This document shows positions 41,788 through 49,624 of a stretch of DNA of 64,000 nucleotides, one piece after another; the first letter of the stretch is position 1, and every line of letters begins with the position of its first letter. Both the position numbers and the translations under genes were made by a program. Origin of the DNA: [Clostridium] asparagiforme DSM 15981 (GTDB lineage Bacteria > Bacillota > Clostridia > Lachnospirales > Lachnospiraceae); NCBI GenBank assembly GCA_025149125.1, contig CP102272.1, positions 2,976,001-3,040,000 of the forward strand, given 5' to 3'. The notes under the pieces are model-generated. The model did no database searches, was not told where the DNA came from, and saw only the letters and a program-made list of their open reading frames with translations.

Positions 41788-43293
41788 ATGGCAGAGTACA
41801 GATTGGAAATGCGGGGTGTCAGCAAAAGCTTCCCCGGCGTCAAGGCTCTGGACGGGATCAGCCTGAAAGTCCGGCCGGGCTCCGTACACGCTCTGATGGG
41901 TGAGAACGGCGCCGGCAAATCCACGCTGATGAAATGCCTGTTCGGAATTTATAAGATGGATGAGGGGGAGGTCTACCTGGACGGGGAAAAGATGAATATC
42001 TTAAATCCCGACGACGCCCTCCACAAAGGTCTGGCCATGGTGCATCAGGAGCTGCAGCCCATACCGGAGCGTTCCATCGCTGAGAACATGTACTGCGGCA
42101 GGTTTCCGACCAGAAATTATGGCCCGCTGAAGGTAATCGACCATAAGAAAATGAACGAGGAAGCGCAGAAGTGGCTGAGGGACGTGAAGATGGATTTCGA
42201 CCCCAAGGCCAAGCTGGGAACTCTGTCCATCTCGCAGATGCAGTCCGTTGAGATTGCCAAGGCAGTATCCATGAACGCCAAGGTGGTGATTCTGGATGAG
42301 CCCACGTCCTCCCTGACGGACAATGAGGTGGAGGCCCTGTTTCGGATCGTGCGCGATCTGAGGGACCGGGGCGTTTCCCTGATTTACATATCCCACAAGA
42401 TGGCGGAGATCCGCGAGATCGCGGACGACATCACCATCATGCGTGACGGCACCTACGTGGGCAGCTGGGCCGTGAAGGACATCAGCGACCAGGAGATCGT
42501 AAAGCAGATGGTAGGCCGCGAACTGACCAACATCTACCCGCCAAGGGACAACAAACCCGGCGACGTGATTCTGGAGGTGAAACACTTATCCAGCATCCAC
42601 GAGCGCTCCTTCCAGGACTGCAGCTTTGAGCTGCACCGGGGCGAAATCCTCGGCTTCGGCGGCCTGGTGGGCGCCCAGAGAACCGAGCTGATGGAGGCCA
42701 TCTTCGGCATGCGTCATGTGGCTGGCGGAGAGATCCTGATGAACGGCAAGACCGTGAAGATGGTGAGGCCCCAGGAGGCCATCCGCAACAGCATCGGCAT
42801 GATCACTGAGGACCGCCGCGGAACGGGCATCATCGGCTGTCTGTCCATCGCGGACAACGTGTCCATTTCCTCGCTAAACCAGTACCTGGATATGGGAATC
42901 GTGCTGAACCACGGGAAGATTGAGCAGCTGGTCAAGGACAACGTGGCGAAGCTGAGCATCAAGACGCCCAGCAGCAAGACCACAATCCAGTCCCTGTCGG
43001 GCGGCAACCAGCAGAAGGTAATCATCTCCCGATGGCTGGCCAACAACCCGGATGTGCTGATCATGGATGAGCCCACCCGAGGCATCGACGTCGGCGCCAA
43101 GTACGAGATCTATCAGATTATGATCAATCTTGCAAAGCAGGGAAAAGCCATTATCATGATTTCCTCCGAGATGCCGGAGCTGATCGGCATGTCCGACCGC
43201 ATTATGGTAATGTGTAACGGCAGGATTACCGGCGAGGTGTCCGGTGAAGAAGCAACCCAGGAGAATATCATGAGCCTGGCTACCAAGTTTTAG
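41788..43293 (+). CDS. mglA: Sugar ABC transporter ATP-binding protein (tandem ABC domains)
   Basis: A 501-residue MglA-type ATPase. ABC domain 1 has Walker A GENGAGKST (38-46), LSISQMQSVEIAKAV signature region and VVILDEPTSSL. ABC domain 2 has the degenerate Walker A FGGLVGAQRTE typical of this family, LSGGNQQKVIISRWL and VLIMDEPTRGIDVG. The start is the ATG at 41788, 7 nt after AAAGGAGA; an ATG at 41743 lies in the intercistronic hairpin. Confidence 0.95.
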   Translation: MAEYRLEMRGVSKSFPGVKALDGISLKVRPGSVHALMGENGAGKSTLMKCLFGIYKMDEGEVYLDGEKMNILNPDDALHKGLAMVHQELQPIPERSIAENMYCGRFPTRNYGPLKVIDHKKMNEEAQKWLRDVKMDFDPKAKLGTLSISQMQSVEIAKAVSMNAKVVILDEPTSSLTDNEVEALFRIVRDLRDRGVSLIYISHKMAEIREIADDITIMRDGTYVGSWAVKDISDQEIVKQMVGRELTNIYPPRDNKPGDVILEVKHLSSIHERSFQDCSFELHRGEILGFGGLVGAQRTELMEAIFGMRHVAGGEILMNGKTVKMVRPQEAIRNSIGMITEDRRGTGIIGCLSIADNVSISSLNQYLDMGIVLNHGKIEQLVKDNVAKLSIKTPSSKTTIQSLSGGNQQKVIISRWLANNPDVLIMDEPTRGIDVGAKYEIYQIMINLAKQGKAIIMISSEMPELIGMSDRIMVMCNGRITGEVSGEEATQENIMSLATKF

Positions 43294-43311
43294 CCGAAGG
43301 AGGACGTAGGG

Positions 43312-44316
43312 ATGGATAAGAAGAAAATAAATGTAAAAGATTTTTTGATTAACAATGGAATTATCATGCTGCTGGTCATCATGGTGGCATATGTGAGTAT
43401 TACCAAGGATAATTTCTTCAGTTTCAACAACATGAAGGGTATCGCCTTAAACTGCGCGCCCCGTTTCATCATCGCCTTCGGCGTCAGCGGCTGTCTGATC
43501 ACCCGCGGAACCGACCTTTCCGCAGGACGCTGCGTGGGCTTAAGCGCCTGTATCGCAGGCACCCTGCTTCAGGACCCCAACTTTGCGGGCCGTTTCTGGC
43601 CCAACCTGCCGGACCTCCCGGTGGTTCTGGTACTGCTGATCTGCGTGGCGGTCTGCTGTATCTTCGGTCTGATCAACGGTATGGTGATTTCCTTCCTGAG
43701 CGTGCCCGCATTCATCGGCACCCTGGGCATGCAGCTGATCGTTTACGGCGTTGTACAGGTTTACACCAAGAACGTGCCGCTGGGCGGCTTCCGCAAGGAT
43801 TTTGTCAACGTCGGTACCGGCGCCCTGTTTAAAACCGCGAATTTCCCGGGTATCCCCTACCTGTTTATCATCGCTGCCATCGTGGGCCTGATCATGTGGT
43901 TCGTCTACAATATGACCCGCCACGGCAAATACATGTACGCCATCGGCGGCAATGAGAGCGCTGCCGAGGTGTCCGGCGTAAACGTTAAAAAGACAAAAAT
44001 CATTATTTACGTGACTGCAACCGCTCTGTATGCGCTGGCAGGCTTTCTGTTGGCCGCTAAGACCGCGGGCGCCAGCACCAACATGGGCCAGGGCTATGAG
44101 CTGGAGGCAATCGCAGCCTGTACCATCGGCGGCGTCTCTGTAAATGGCGGTGTGGGTAAGATTTCCGGCGTTATCGTCGGCGTGCTGGTGTTCGAGCTGC
44201 TCAAATCCACCCTGCAGTTCTTGGGCGTGGACCCCAACTACCAGTACATCCTTCAGGGCGTGGTAATCGTGGTGGCAATCGCTCTGGATATCCGCAAGTA
44301 CATCGTGAAGAAGTAA
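43312..44316 (+). CDS. mglC: Sugar ABC transporter permease
   Basis: A 334-residue permease with eight to ten hydrophobic segments and the BPD_transp_2 pattern, including GTDLSAGRCVGLSA near 63 and YAIGGNESAAEVSGVNVKK (about 206-224), the loop contacting the ATPase. The start follows GAAGGAGGA. With MglA and MglB it forms a high-affinity importer, probably for galactose or glucose. Confidence 0.95.
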   Translation: MDKKKINVKDFLINNGIIMLLVIMVAYVSITKDNFFSFNNMKGIALNCAPRFIIAFGVSGCLITRGTDLSAGRCVGLSACIAGTLLQDPNFAGRFWPNLPDLPVVLVLLICVAVCCIFGLINGMVISFLSVPAFIGTLGMQLIVYGVVQVYTKNVPLGGFRKDFVNVGTGALFKTANFPGIPYLFIIAAIVGLIMWFVYNMTRHGKYMYAIGGNESAAEVSGVNVKKTKIIIYVTATALYALAGFLLAAKTAGASTNMGQGYELEAIAACTIGGVSVNGGVGKISGVIVGVLVFELLKSTLQFLGVDPNYQYILQGVVIVVAIALDIRKYIVKK

Positions 44317-44322
44317 ACGCCT

Positions 44323-44538
44323 ATGGAAGAGAGAGAAAAACTTCCGGAAGAGCGCCTGCGGGAGCTGGAGGAGGAGAACCGGCGGCTTTTGGAGGAGAAC
44401 ACCGAGCTCAAATCCAAGTCGCTCAAGGAGAGCTTCTACGACCACATCCACGTCTCCGTCCGGACCATGGATATCATCATCGGCTGCCTCTGCGTCCTGT
44501 TTGTGGTGGTGCTGATCCTGGGAATGTCCAACCGGTAA
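44323..44538 (+). CDS. Small coiled-coil membrane protein of the mgl operon
   Basis: A 71-residue protein: a charged, probably coiled-coil N-terminal half (residues 1-35, Glu/Leu/Arg-rich heptad-like) and one transmembrane helix (about 49-67, ending LILGMSNR). It begins 6 bp after mglC with no strong ribosome-binding site, suggesting translational coupling, and is followed by the operon terminator. I do not recognise the family. An inner-membrane accessory of the permease is the natural guess. Confidence 0.7.
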   Translation: MEEREKLPEERLRELEEENRRLLEENTELKSKSLKESFYDHIHVSVRTMDIIIGCLCVLFVVVLILGMSNR

Positions 44539-44568
44539 TATGGGGCGCGCCGCCGGCCCGTTGCATTC

Positions 44569-44605
44569 AAAAAACGCTGCTGTCTGTGGGACGGCAGCGT
44601 TTTTT
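44569..44605 (+). terminator. Terminator of the mgl operon
   Basis: AAAAAACGCTGC (44569-44580) and GCAGCGTTTTTT (44594-44605) with an additional GTC/GAC pair inside. The A-run and T-run make it work in both directions. Confidence 0.9.
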
Positions 44606-44687
44606 GGCAGGTGCGCCGGCGGGCGCACGTTCGAATGACCGGAGTGCGGGCAGCCGCGGCTCCGAGGAGGAACGCCCCGGACCGGAA

Positions 44688-45155
44688 TCAGCAAAAATTC
44701 ACCTTCCCGCTGCTGAGCCGGCTGTTCTGGTATTCGCCGGACATGGTGACGTCCTCGGTGAACCACTCCGGGGGTACGAAGGCCTCCGCCTCCTCCACGG
44801 TGGGGAATTCCACCTCGGCCAGAATCAGGCCGTCATACACCCCGGAAAATACGTCCAGCTCGATGGTCAGGTGAGCGTACGTTCCGGTCATGGGGATCCG
44901 GTAGCGGTCCTTGGTCAGCACGATGCCGTCGGCTTTTTCCAGCAGATGCCTGTAGGCCTGTTCGTTCAAGGGGAGGTTGTATTCCTCCCTGGCCAGCAGG
45001 CCCCGGCCCTTGTAGGTGAGATAGTATTCGTCTCCGTCCCGGCGCACGCGCACTACCGGGTCCGTGCACAGATAGGCCTGCTCAATGGCCCGGACCGGGT
45101 AGGACCTGTAATGTTCCGGCAAAGCCGCAATCCGATATTTTCGTTCAATTTCCAT
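44688..45155 (-). CDS. CYTH domain protein (triphosphate tunnel metalloenzyme)
   Basis: A 155-residue CYTH protein beginning with the signature EIERKY (residues 2-7). Basic and acidic residues that line the tunnel appear in VRVRRDGDEYYLTYKG and LTIELDVFSG and AEVEFPTVEEAEAF. Family members hydrolyse inorganic or thiamine triphosphate or act as class IV adenylate cyclases; single-domain bacterial forms are usually triphosphatases. The start follows AGGAGGAAAAC. No CHAD domain is attached. Confidence 0.9.
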   Translation of the reverse strand: MEIERKYRIAALPEHYRSYPVRAIEQAYLCTDPVVRVRRDGDEYYLTYKGRGLLAREEYNLPLNEQAYRHLLEKADGIVLTKDRYRIPMTGTYAHLTIELDVFSGVYDGLILAEVEFPTVEEAEAFVPPEWFTEDVTMSGEYQNSRLSSGKVNFC

Positions 45156-45278
45156 TGTTTTCCTCCTGGATCATATGCATTCTGACAGTATCATAACACG
45201 TAGTTTTTCGTTAGAACAGCAAAATTATCAAAAATAAAAAAAGGACTGGCAATTTTCCTCAGCCATGCTAGAATGTTC

Positions 45279-45430
45279 TATGAGATTAAGTAACTGTTCG
45301 GCAGGTCTGCGCACTTGCTGCGCTGACCGTACGAAAATCTGGGCATGCAGGCAAAAATCCTATCGACGAAGTCGATTTTAAATGGATTTTTGCTCGTATC
45401 TGTGAAGGCACTGAACAGATATGAGATTAA
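45279..45430. repeat. MITE-like palindromic insertion flanked by 11-bp direct repeats
   Basis: TATGAGATTAA at 45279-45289 and 45420-45430 flanks 130 bp. Its ends are inverted (CTGTTC near the left, GAACAG near the right) and it contains hairpins: GCAAAAATCC with GGATTTTTGC around an ATCGAC/GTCGAT core, and GCGCA/TGCGC-type pairing near 45308-45322. No coding capacity. Direct repeats suggest target duplication. It fills most of the 295-bp gap between the CYTH and DJ-1 genes. Confidence 0.6.
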
Positions 45431-45450
45431 TTACAGGGAAGGAGATTGTC

Positions 45451-46005
45451 ATGGCAAAGGTGTTTGCATTTTTAGCGGAAGGTTTGGAAGAGGTGGAATG
45501 TCTGGCTGTAGTGGACGTGCTGCGCAGAGCCGGGGTGGAGACGCGCCTGGTGTCCATTACCGGGAACCGTATGGTAACCGGGTCACACAATATCACCATT
45601 CAGGCGGATGCTCTGTTTGAAGAGGTGAATCCGGACGAGGCGGACCTGCTCTTTCTCCCGGGCGGCGTTCCGGGGACTCCGAATCTGAAAGCCCACGAGG
45701 GGCTTGCAGTCGCGCTGGTGAAGGCCAACAAACAGGGCCGCCGGGTGGCCGCAATCTGCGCCGCGCCCAGCGTGCTGGGAGAATTGGGACTGCTCAAGGG
45801 CCGTACCGCCACCTGTTACCCGGGCTACGAGGACCGGCTCCATGGCGTCTCCTACACCCTGCAGGGCGTGATTACGGACGGAAACATCACCACGGGCAGA
45901 GGCCTGGGCTACGCGCTGGACCTGGGGCTGGAGCTGGTGCGCCTGCTTCAGGGAACCCAGCAGTCGGCCAAAATTAAGAAATCCATCCAGTACGACCAGT
46001 GCTGA
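45451..46005 (+). CDS. DJ-1/PfpI/ThiJ family protein
   Basis: A 184-residue class I amidotransferase-fold protein. The nucleophile-elbow Cys is C103 in VAAICAAPSVLG and the conserved N-terminal acidic residues are in LAEGLEEVECL. LFLPGGVPGT and DGNITTGRGLGYA complete the family pattern. The closest character is YajL/DJ-1, implicated in oxidative and carbonyl stress protection. The start is MAKVFAF after GAAGGAGA; the earlier ATG at 45421 lies in the flanking direct repeat. Confidence 0.88.
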   Translation: MAKVFAFLAEGLEEVECLAVVDVLRRAGVETRLVSITGNRMVTGSHNITIQADALFEEVNPDEADLLFLPGGVPGTPNLKAHEGLAVALVKANKQGRRVAAICAAPSVLGELGLLKGRTATCYPGYEDRLHGVSYTLQGVITDGNITTGRGLGYALDLGLELVRLLQGTQQSAKIKKSIQYDQC

Positions 46006-46109
46006 GACGTCTGCGCGGGTGAGACTGTGCAGACTTTCCGGAGATAAATGAAATTTTTGGAAAAGCTGCGCAGTTTCGTAAAATAATACTGGAATTTTGC
46101 GAACGGGCA

Positions 46110-46118
46110 TGCTATAAT
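46110..46118 (+). promoter_or_regulatory. Extended -10 promoter of tig
   Basis: TGC followed by consensus TATAAT (46113-46118) forms an extended -10; TGGAAT at 46090-46095 is a weak -35 with a 17-bp spacer. The leader contains a CGCCC/GGGCG hairpin near 46136. Confidence 0.65.
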
Positions 46119-46186
46119 GGTAAATTGAAGTGTAGCGCCCTCGGGATATGGGCGAATCACATATATTTTAAGGAGGAACCCATAGA

Positions 46187-47473
46187 ATGAGTTTACAAGT
46201 AGAAAAATTAGAAAAAAACATGGCGAAGCTGACCGTGGAGGTGCCGGCGGAGCAGTTTGAGAAGGCAATCAAGAAAGCATTCAATAAGAATAAGAACCGT
46301 TTTAACATTCCCGGCTTCCGCAAGGGCAAAGCTCCCCAGGCCATGATCGAAAAGATGTACGGCGTGGGCGTTTTCTATGAGGACGCTGCGGACGAGGCCA
46401 TCAACGAGACCTACGCCGACGCCATGAAGGAGAGCGAGCTGGACATCGTTTCCAGACCCGCCATCAGCATCGAGCAGATCGAGAAGGGCCAGCCCTTTAT
46501 CTATACCGCTACCGTGGCTGTGAAGCCGGAAGTGACGCTGGGCGAGTACAAGGGATTAGAGGTCGAGAAGGCCGATATGACCGTGAAGGCCGAGGACATT
46601 GAGGCGGAGCTGAAAAAGGTTCAGGAGCAGAACGCCAGACTGCTGACCGTTGAGGACAGACCGGTTGCCGACGGCGACCAGGTTGTGATCGATTTCGACG
46701 GCTATGTGGACGGCAAAGCGTTTGACGGCGGCAAGGCTGAGGACTACAGCCTGACCATCGGTTCCCACTCCTTTATCGACACCTTCGAGGAGCAGCTGAT
46801 CGGCAAGAACATCGGCGAGGAGTGCGAAGTAAACGTAACCTTCCCGGCTGAGTACCATGCCGCTGAGCTGGCGAACAAGCCCGCTACCTTCAAGGTGACG
46901 GTCAAGGAGATCAAGGTCAAGGAGATCCCGGAGCTGAACGACGAGTTCGCCGGAGAAGTTTCCGAATTTGAGACCCTGGATGAATACAAAAAGGATATCG
47001 AGGCGAAACTGTCTGAGAAGAAGCAGAAGGAAGCCGCCACTGAGAATGAGAACCGCGTGGTCGAAAAGGTAGTGGCCGGAGCCACTATGGAGATCCCGGA
47101 GCCCATGATTGACGGACAGGTGGAGAACATGCTTCAGGATACCGCCCGCAGAATGCAGAGCCAGGGCCTGAACCTGGAGCTGTACCTGAAATACACCGGC
47201 ATGACCCTGGATCAGATGAAGGAGCAGATGCGTCCCCAGGCTGTGAAGCGCATTGAGACCAGACTGGTTCTGGAGGAAGTGGTAAAGCAGGAGAACATCG
47301 AAGTTTCCGACGAGCGTCTGGATGAGGAGATCGTCAAGATGGCGGCCGCTTACCAGATGGAGTCCGACAAGCTGAAAGAGTACATGAGCGAGCAGGATAA
47401 GAAACAGATGAAGGAAGATCTGGCCGTTCAGGAAGCGGTTGATTTCCTGGTAGCAGAGGCCAAGTTAGTTTAA
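46187..47473 (+). CDS. tig: Trigger factor
   Basis: A 428-residue ribosome-associated chaperone with prolyl isomerase activity. The ribosome-binding N-domain has the signature NIPGFRKGKAPQAMIEKMYG (about 37-56). The FKBP-type PPIase domain (about 150-240) includes GDQVVIDFDGYVDG, and the C-terminal helical domain is complete. The start follows AAGGAGGA. It precedes clpP-clpX, the conserved arrangement. Confidence 0.97.
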   Translation: MSLQVEKLEKNMAKLTVEVPAEQFEKAIKKAFNKNKNRFNIPGFRKGKAPQAMIEKMYGVGVFYEDAADEAINETYADAMKESELDIVSRPAISIEQIEKGQPFIYTATVAVKPEVTLGEYKGLEVEKADMTVKAEDIEAELKKVQEQNARLLTVEDRPVADGDQVVIDFDGYVDGKAFDGGKAEDYSLTIGSHSFIDTFEEQLIGKNIGEECEVNVTFPAEYHAAELANKPATFKVTVKEIKVKEIPELNDEFAGEVSEFETLDEYKKDIEAKLSEKKQKEAATENENRVVEKVVAGATMEIPEPMIDGQVENMLQDTARRMQSQGLNLELYLKYTGMTLDQMKEQMRPQAVKRIETRLVLEEVVKQENIEVSDERLDEEIVKMAAAYQMESDKLKEYMSEQDKKQMKEDLAVQEAVDFLVAEAKLV

Positions 47474-47589
47474 ACACGTTTTGAGAGCAAGGGGGATTCC
47501 TGGTGTCCAAATGGCCTGCTGGGAGCCTCCTTGGTTTTATGAGACGGAATGTCAAGTGAAAACAACATGACAGACAGGAGGATCTGATT

Positions 47590-48171
47590 ATGAGTTTAGT
47601 ACCCTATGTCATTGAACAGACCAGCCGCGGGGAGCGCTCCTACGATATTTACTCCCGGCTGTTAAAAGAGAGGATCATTTTCCTGGGCGAGGAAGTGAAC
47701 GATGTGTCCGCCAGTTTGATTGTGGCTCAGCTGCTGTTTCTGGAGGCTGAGGACCCGGGCAAGGACATCAATCTTTACATCAACAGCCCGGGCGGGTCTG
47801 TGACCGCCGGCATGGCGATCTACGACACTATGAACTATATCAAAAGCGACGTGTCCACCATCTGTATCGGAATGGCGGCCAGCATGGGCGCGTTCCTGCT
47901 TTCCGGCGGCGCAAAGGGCAAGCGCTTCTCGCTTCCCAATTCCCAGATTATGATTCACCAGCCCTCAGGCGGAGCCCAGGGCCAGGCGACGGAGATAAAG
48001 ATCGTTGCCGAGAACATTTTAAAGACCAAACGGAAACTGAATGAGATTTTGGCGGCCAATACCGGCAAACCGCTGGAGGTGATCGAGCGGGATACGGAGC
48101 GCGATTACTACATGAGCGCTGAGGAGGCCAGGGAATACGGCCTGATCGACCAGATTATCACCAACCATTGA
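47590..48171 (+). CDS. clpP: ATP-dependent Clp protease proteolytic subunit
   Basis: A 193-residue serine protease. The triad is S98 (GMAASMGAF), H123 (MIHQPSGG) and D172 (RDTERD). It assembles into tetradecamers and works with ClpX. The start follows ACAGGAGGA. It is separated from tig by 116 bp containing an imperfect GC-rich inverted repeat but no convincing T-tailed terminator. Confidence 0.97.
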   Translation: MSLVPYVIEQTSRGERSYDIYSRLLKERIIFLGEEVNDVSASLIVAQLLFLEAEDPGKDINLYINSPGGSVTAGMAIYDTMNYIKSDVSTICIGMAASMGAFLLSGGAKGKRFSLPNSQIMIHQPSGGAQGQATEIKIVAENILKTKRKLNEILAANTGKPLEVIERDTERDYYMSAEEAREYGLIDQIITNH

Positions 48172-48210
48172 CCGTCGCCCCAAACCTGTGAATGAAAGGT
48201 AAGGAAAAAT

Positions 48211-49527
48211 ATGCCAATTAGGACAGATGACACGATCCGCTGCTCCTTCTGCGGAAGGACCCAGGATCAGGTGCGAAAGATGATTGCCGGAGCAGGCAAC
48301 AACAATGTCTATATCTGTGACGAGTGCATTGAGCTCTGCTCGGAGATTCTGGAGGAGGAGTTAGACGGCATCGAGGAAGAGACCGCTCCGGGCCTTTCGG
48401 ATATCCGGCTGTTGAAGCCCAAGGAGATCAAGACGTTTCTGGACGAATATGTGATCGGACAGGACGAGGCGAAAAAGGTGCTTTCCGTGGCGGTTTACAA
48501 CCACTATAAGCGCGTGACCGCCTGCCAGCATGTGGATGTGGACGTTCAGAAGAGCAATATTCTGATGATCGGCCCAACGGGTTCCGGAAAGACTTATCTG
48601 GCGCAGACTCTGGCCAAGATTTTGAATGTGCCCTTCGCCATCGCGGACGCCACGGCGCTGACCGAGGCCGGATACGTGGGCGAGGATGTGGAAAATATTT
48701 TGCTGAAGCTGATCCAGGCGGCGGATTACGATATCGCCCGGGCGGAGTACGGCATTATCTATATCGACGAGATCGACAAGATCACCAAGAAATCGGAGAA
48801 CGTCTCCATTACCAGGGACGTATCCGGCGAGGGCGTGCAGCAGGCCCTGTTAAAGATCCTGGAGGGAACCGTGGCCAGCGTGCCGCCCCAGGGCGGGAGA
48901 AAGCATCCGCACCAGGAGCTTTTGCAGATCGACACCACCAACATCCTCTTCATCGTGGGCGGCGCCTTCGACGGACTGGAGAAGATCGTGGAGGCGCGTC
49001 TCTCCGCCGGCTCCATCGGCTTCAACGCTGAGATCGTGGATAAGAACGACATGAACATCGACGAGCTGTTAAAGAAGGTGGAGCCCAAGGATCTGACCAA
49101 GTTCGGCCTGATTCCGGAGTTTATCGGCCGCGTGCCGGTGAACGTGTCCCTGCAGTCTCTGACCAGGGATGCCATGGTGAGAATCCTCTCCGAACCCAAG
49201 AACGCTCTGATTAAGCAGTATCAGAAGCTTCTGGAGCTGGACAATGTGAAGCTTGAATTCACGCCGGAGGCCCTTGAGGAGATCGCCCAGCTGGCGGTGG
49301 ACCGCAAGATTGGCGCCAGAGGCCTGCGCTCCATTATCGAGGGCGTGATGATGGATCTGATGTACGAGATTCCCTCGGATGAGAGCATCGGCATCTGCAC
49401 GATCACCCGGGACGTGGTGAAAAACAGAGCCCAGCCGGAGCTGGTATACCGAGATGTGCCGGCAAACCCGCGGAAGGGCCGCGCGGACCGGAAACGCGGG
49501 GACAGCAAGACTGGGGAAATTGCATAG
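48211..49527 (+). CDS. clpX: Clp protease ATP-binding subunit ClpX
   Basis: A 438-residue AAA+ unfoldase. The N-terminal zinc-binding domain has CSFCGRT and CDECIELC. Walker A GPTGSGKT is at 121-128, Walker [10 protein letters not shown] near 183, and the pore and ClpP-binding loops follow. The start follows AAAGGTAAGG. It follows clpP by 39 bp. Confidence 0.97.
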   Translation: MPIRTDDTIRCSFCGRTQDQVRKMIAGAGNNNVYICDECIELCSEILEEELDGIEEETAPGLSDIRLLKPKEIKTFLDEYVIGQDEAKKVLSVAVYNHYKRVTACQHVDVDVQKSNILMIGPTGSGKTYLAQTLAKILNVPFAIADATALTEAGYVGEDVENILLKLIQAADYDIARAEYGIIYIDEIDKITKKSENVSITRDVSGEGVQQALLKILEGTVASVPPQGGRKHPHQELLQIDTTNILFIVGGAFDGLEKIVEARLSAGSIGFNAEIVDKNDMNIDELLKKVEPKDLTKFGLIPEFIGRVPVNVSLQSLTRDAMVRILSEPKNALIKQYQKLLELDNVKLEFTPEALEEIAQLAVDRKIGARGLRSIIEGVMMDLMYEIPSDESIGICTITRDVVKNRAQPELVYRDVPANPRKGRADRKRGDSKTGEIA

Positions 49528-49538
49528 AACAAGTGAAA

Positions 49539-49598
49539 AAAAGGCCGCTGCAAACAGGATAGAAACCAGTTATCCCAAAGGTTGCAGCGGCCTTTTAA
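49539..49598. terminator. Long hairpin between clpX and lon
   Basis: AAAAGGCCGCTGCAA (49539-49553) pairs perfectly with TTGCAGCGGCCTTTT (49582-49596), with GGATA/TATCC inside. A- and T-runs at both ends allow bidirectional termination. Only 28 bp remain before the lon start codon. Confidence 0.8.
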
Positions 49599-49624
49599 AG
49601 GGTACAAGAGGTGAACGAACAAGT

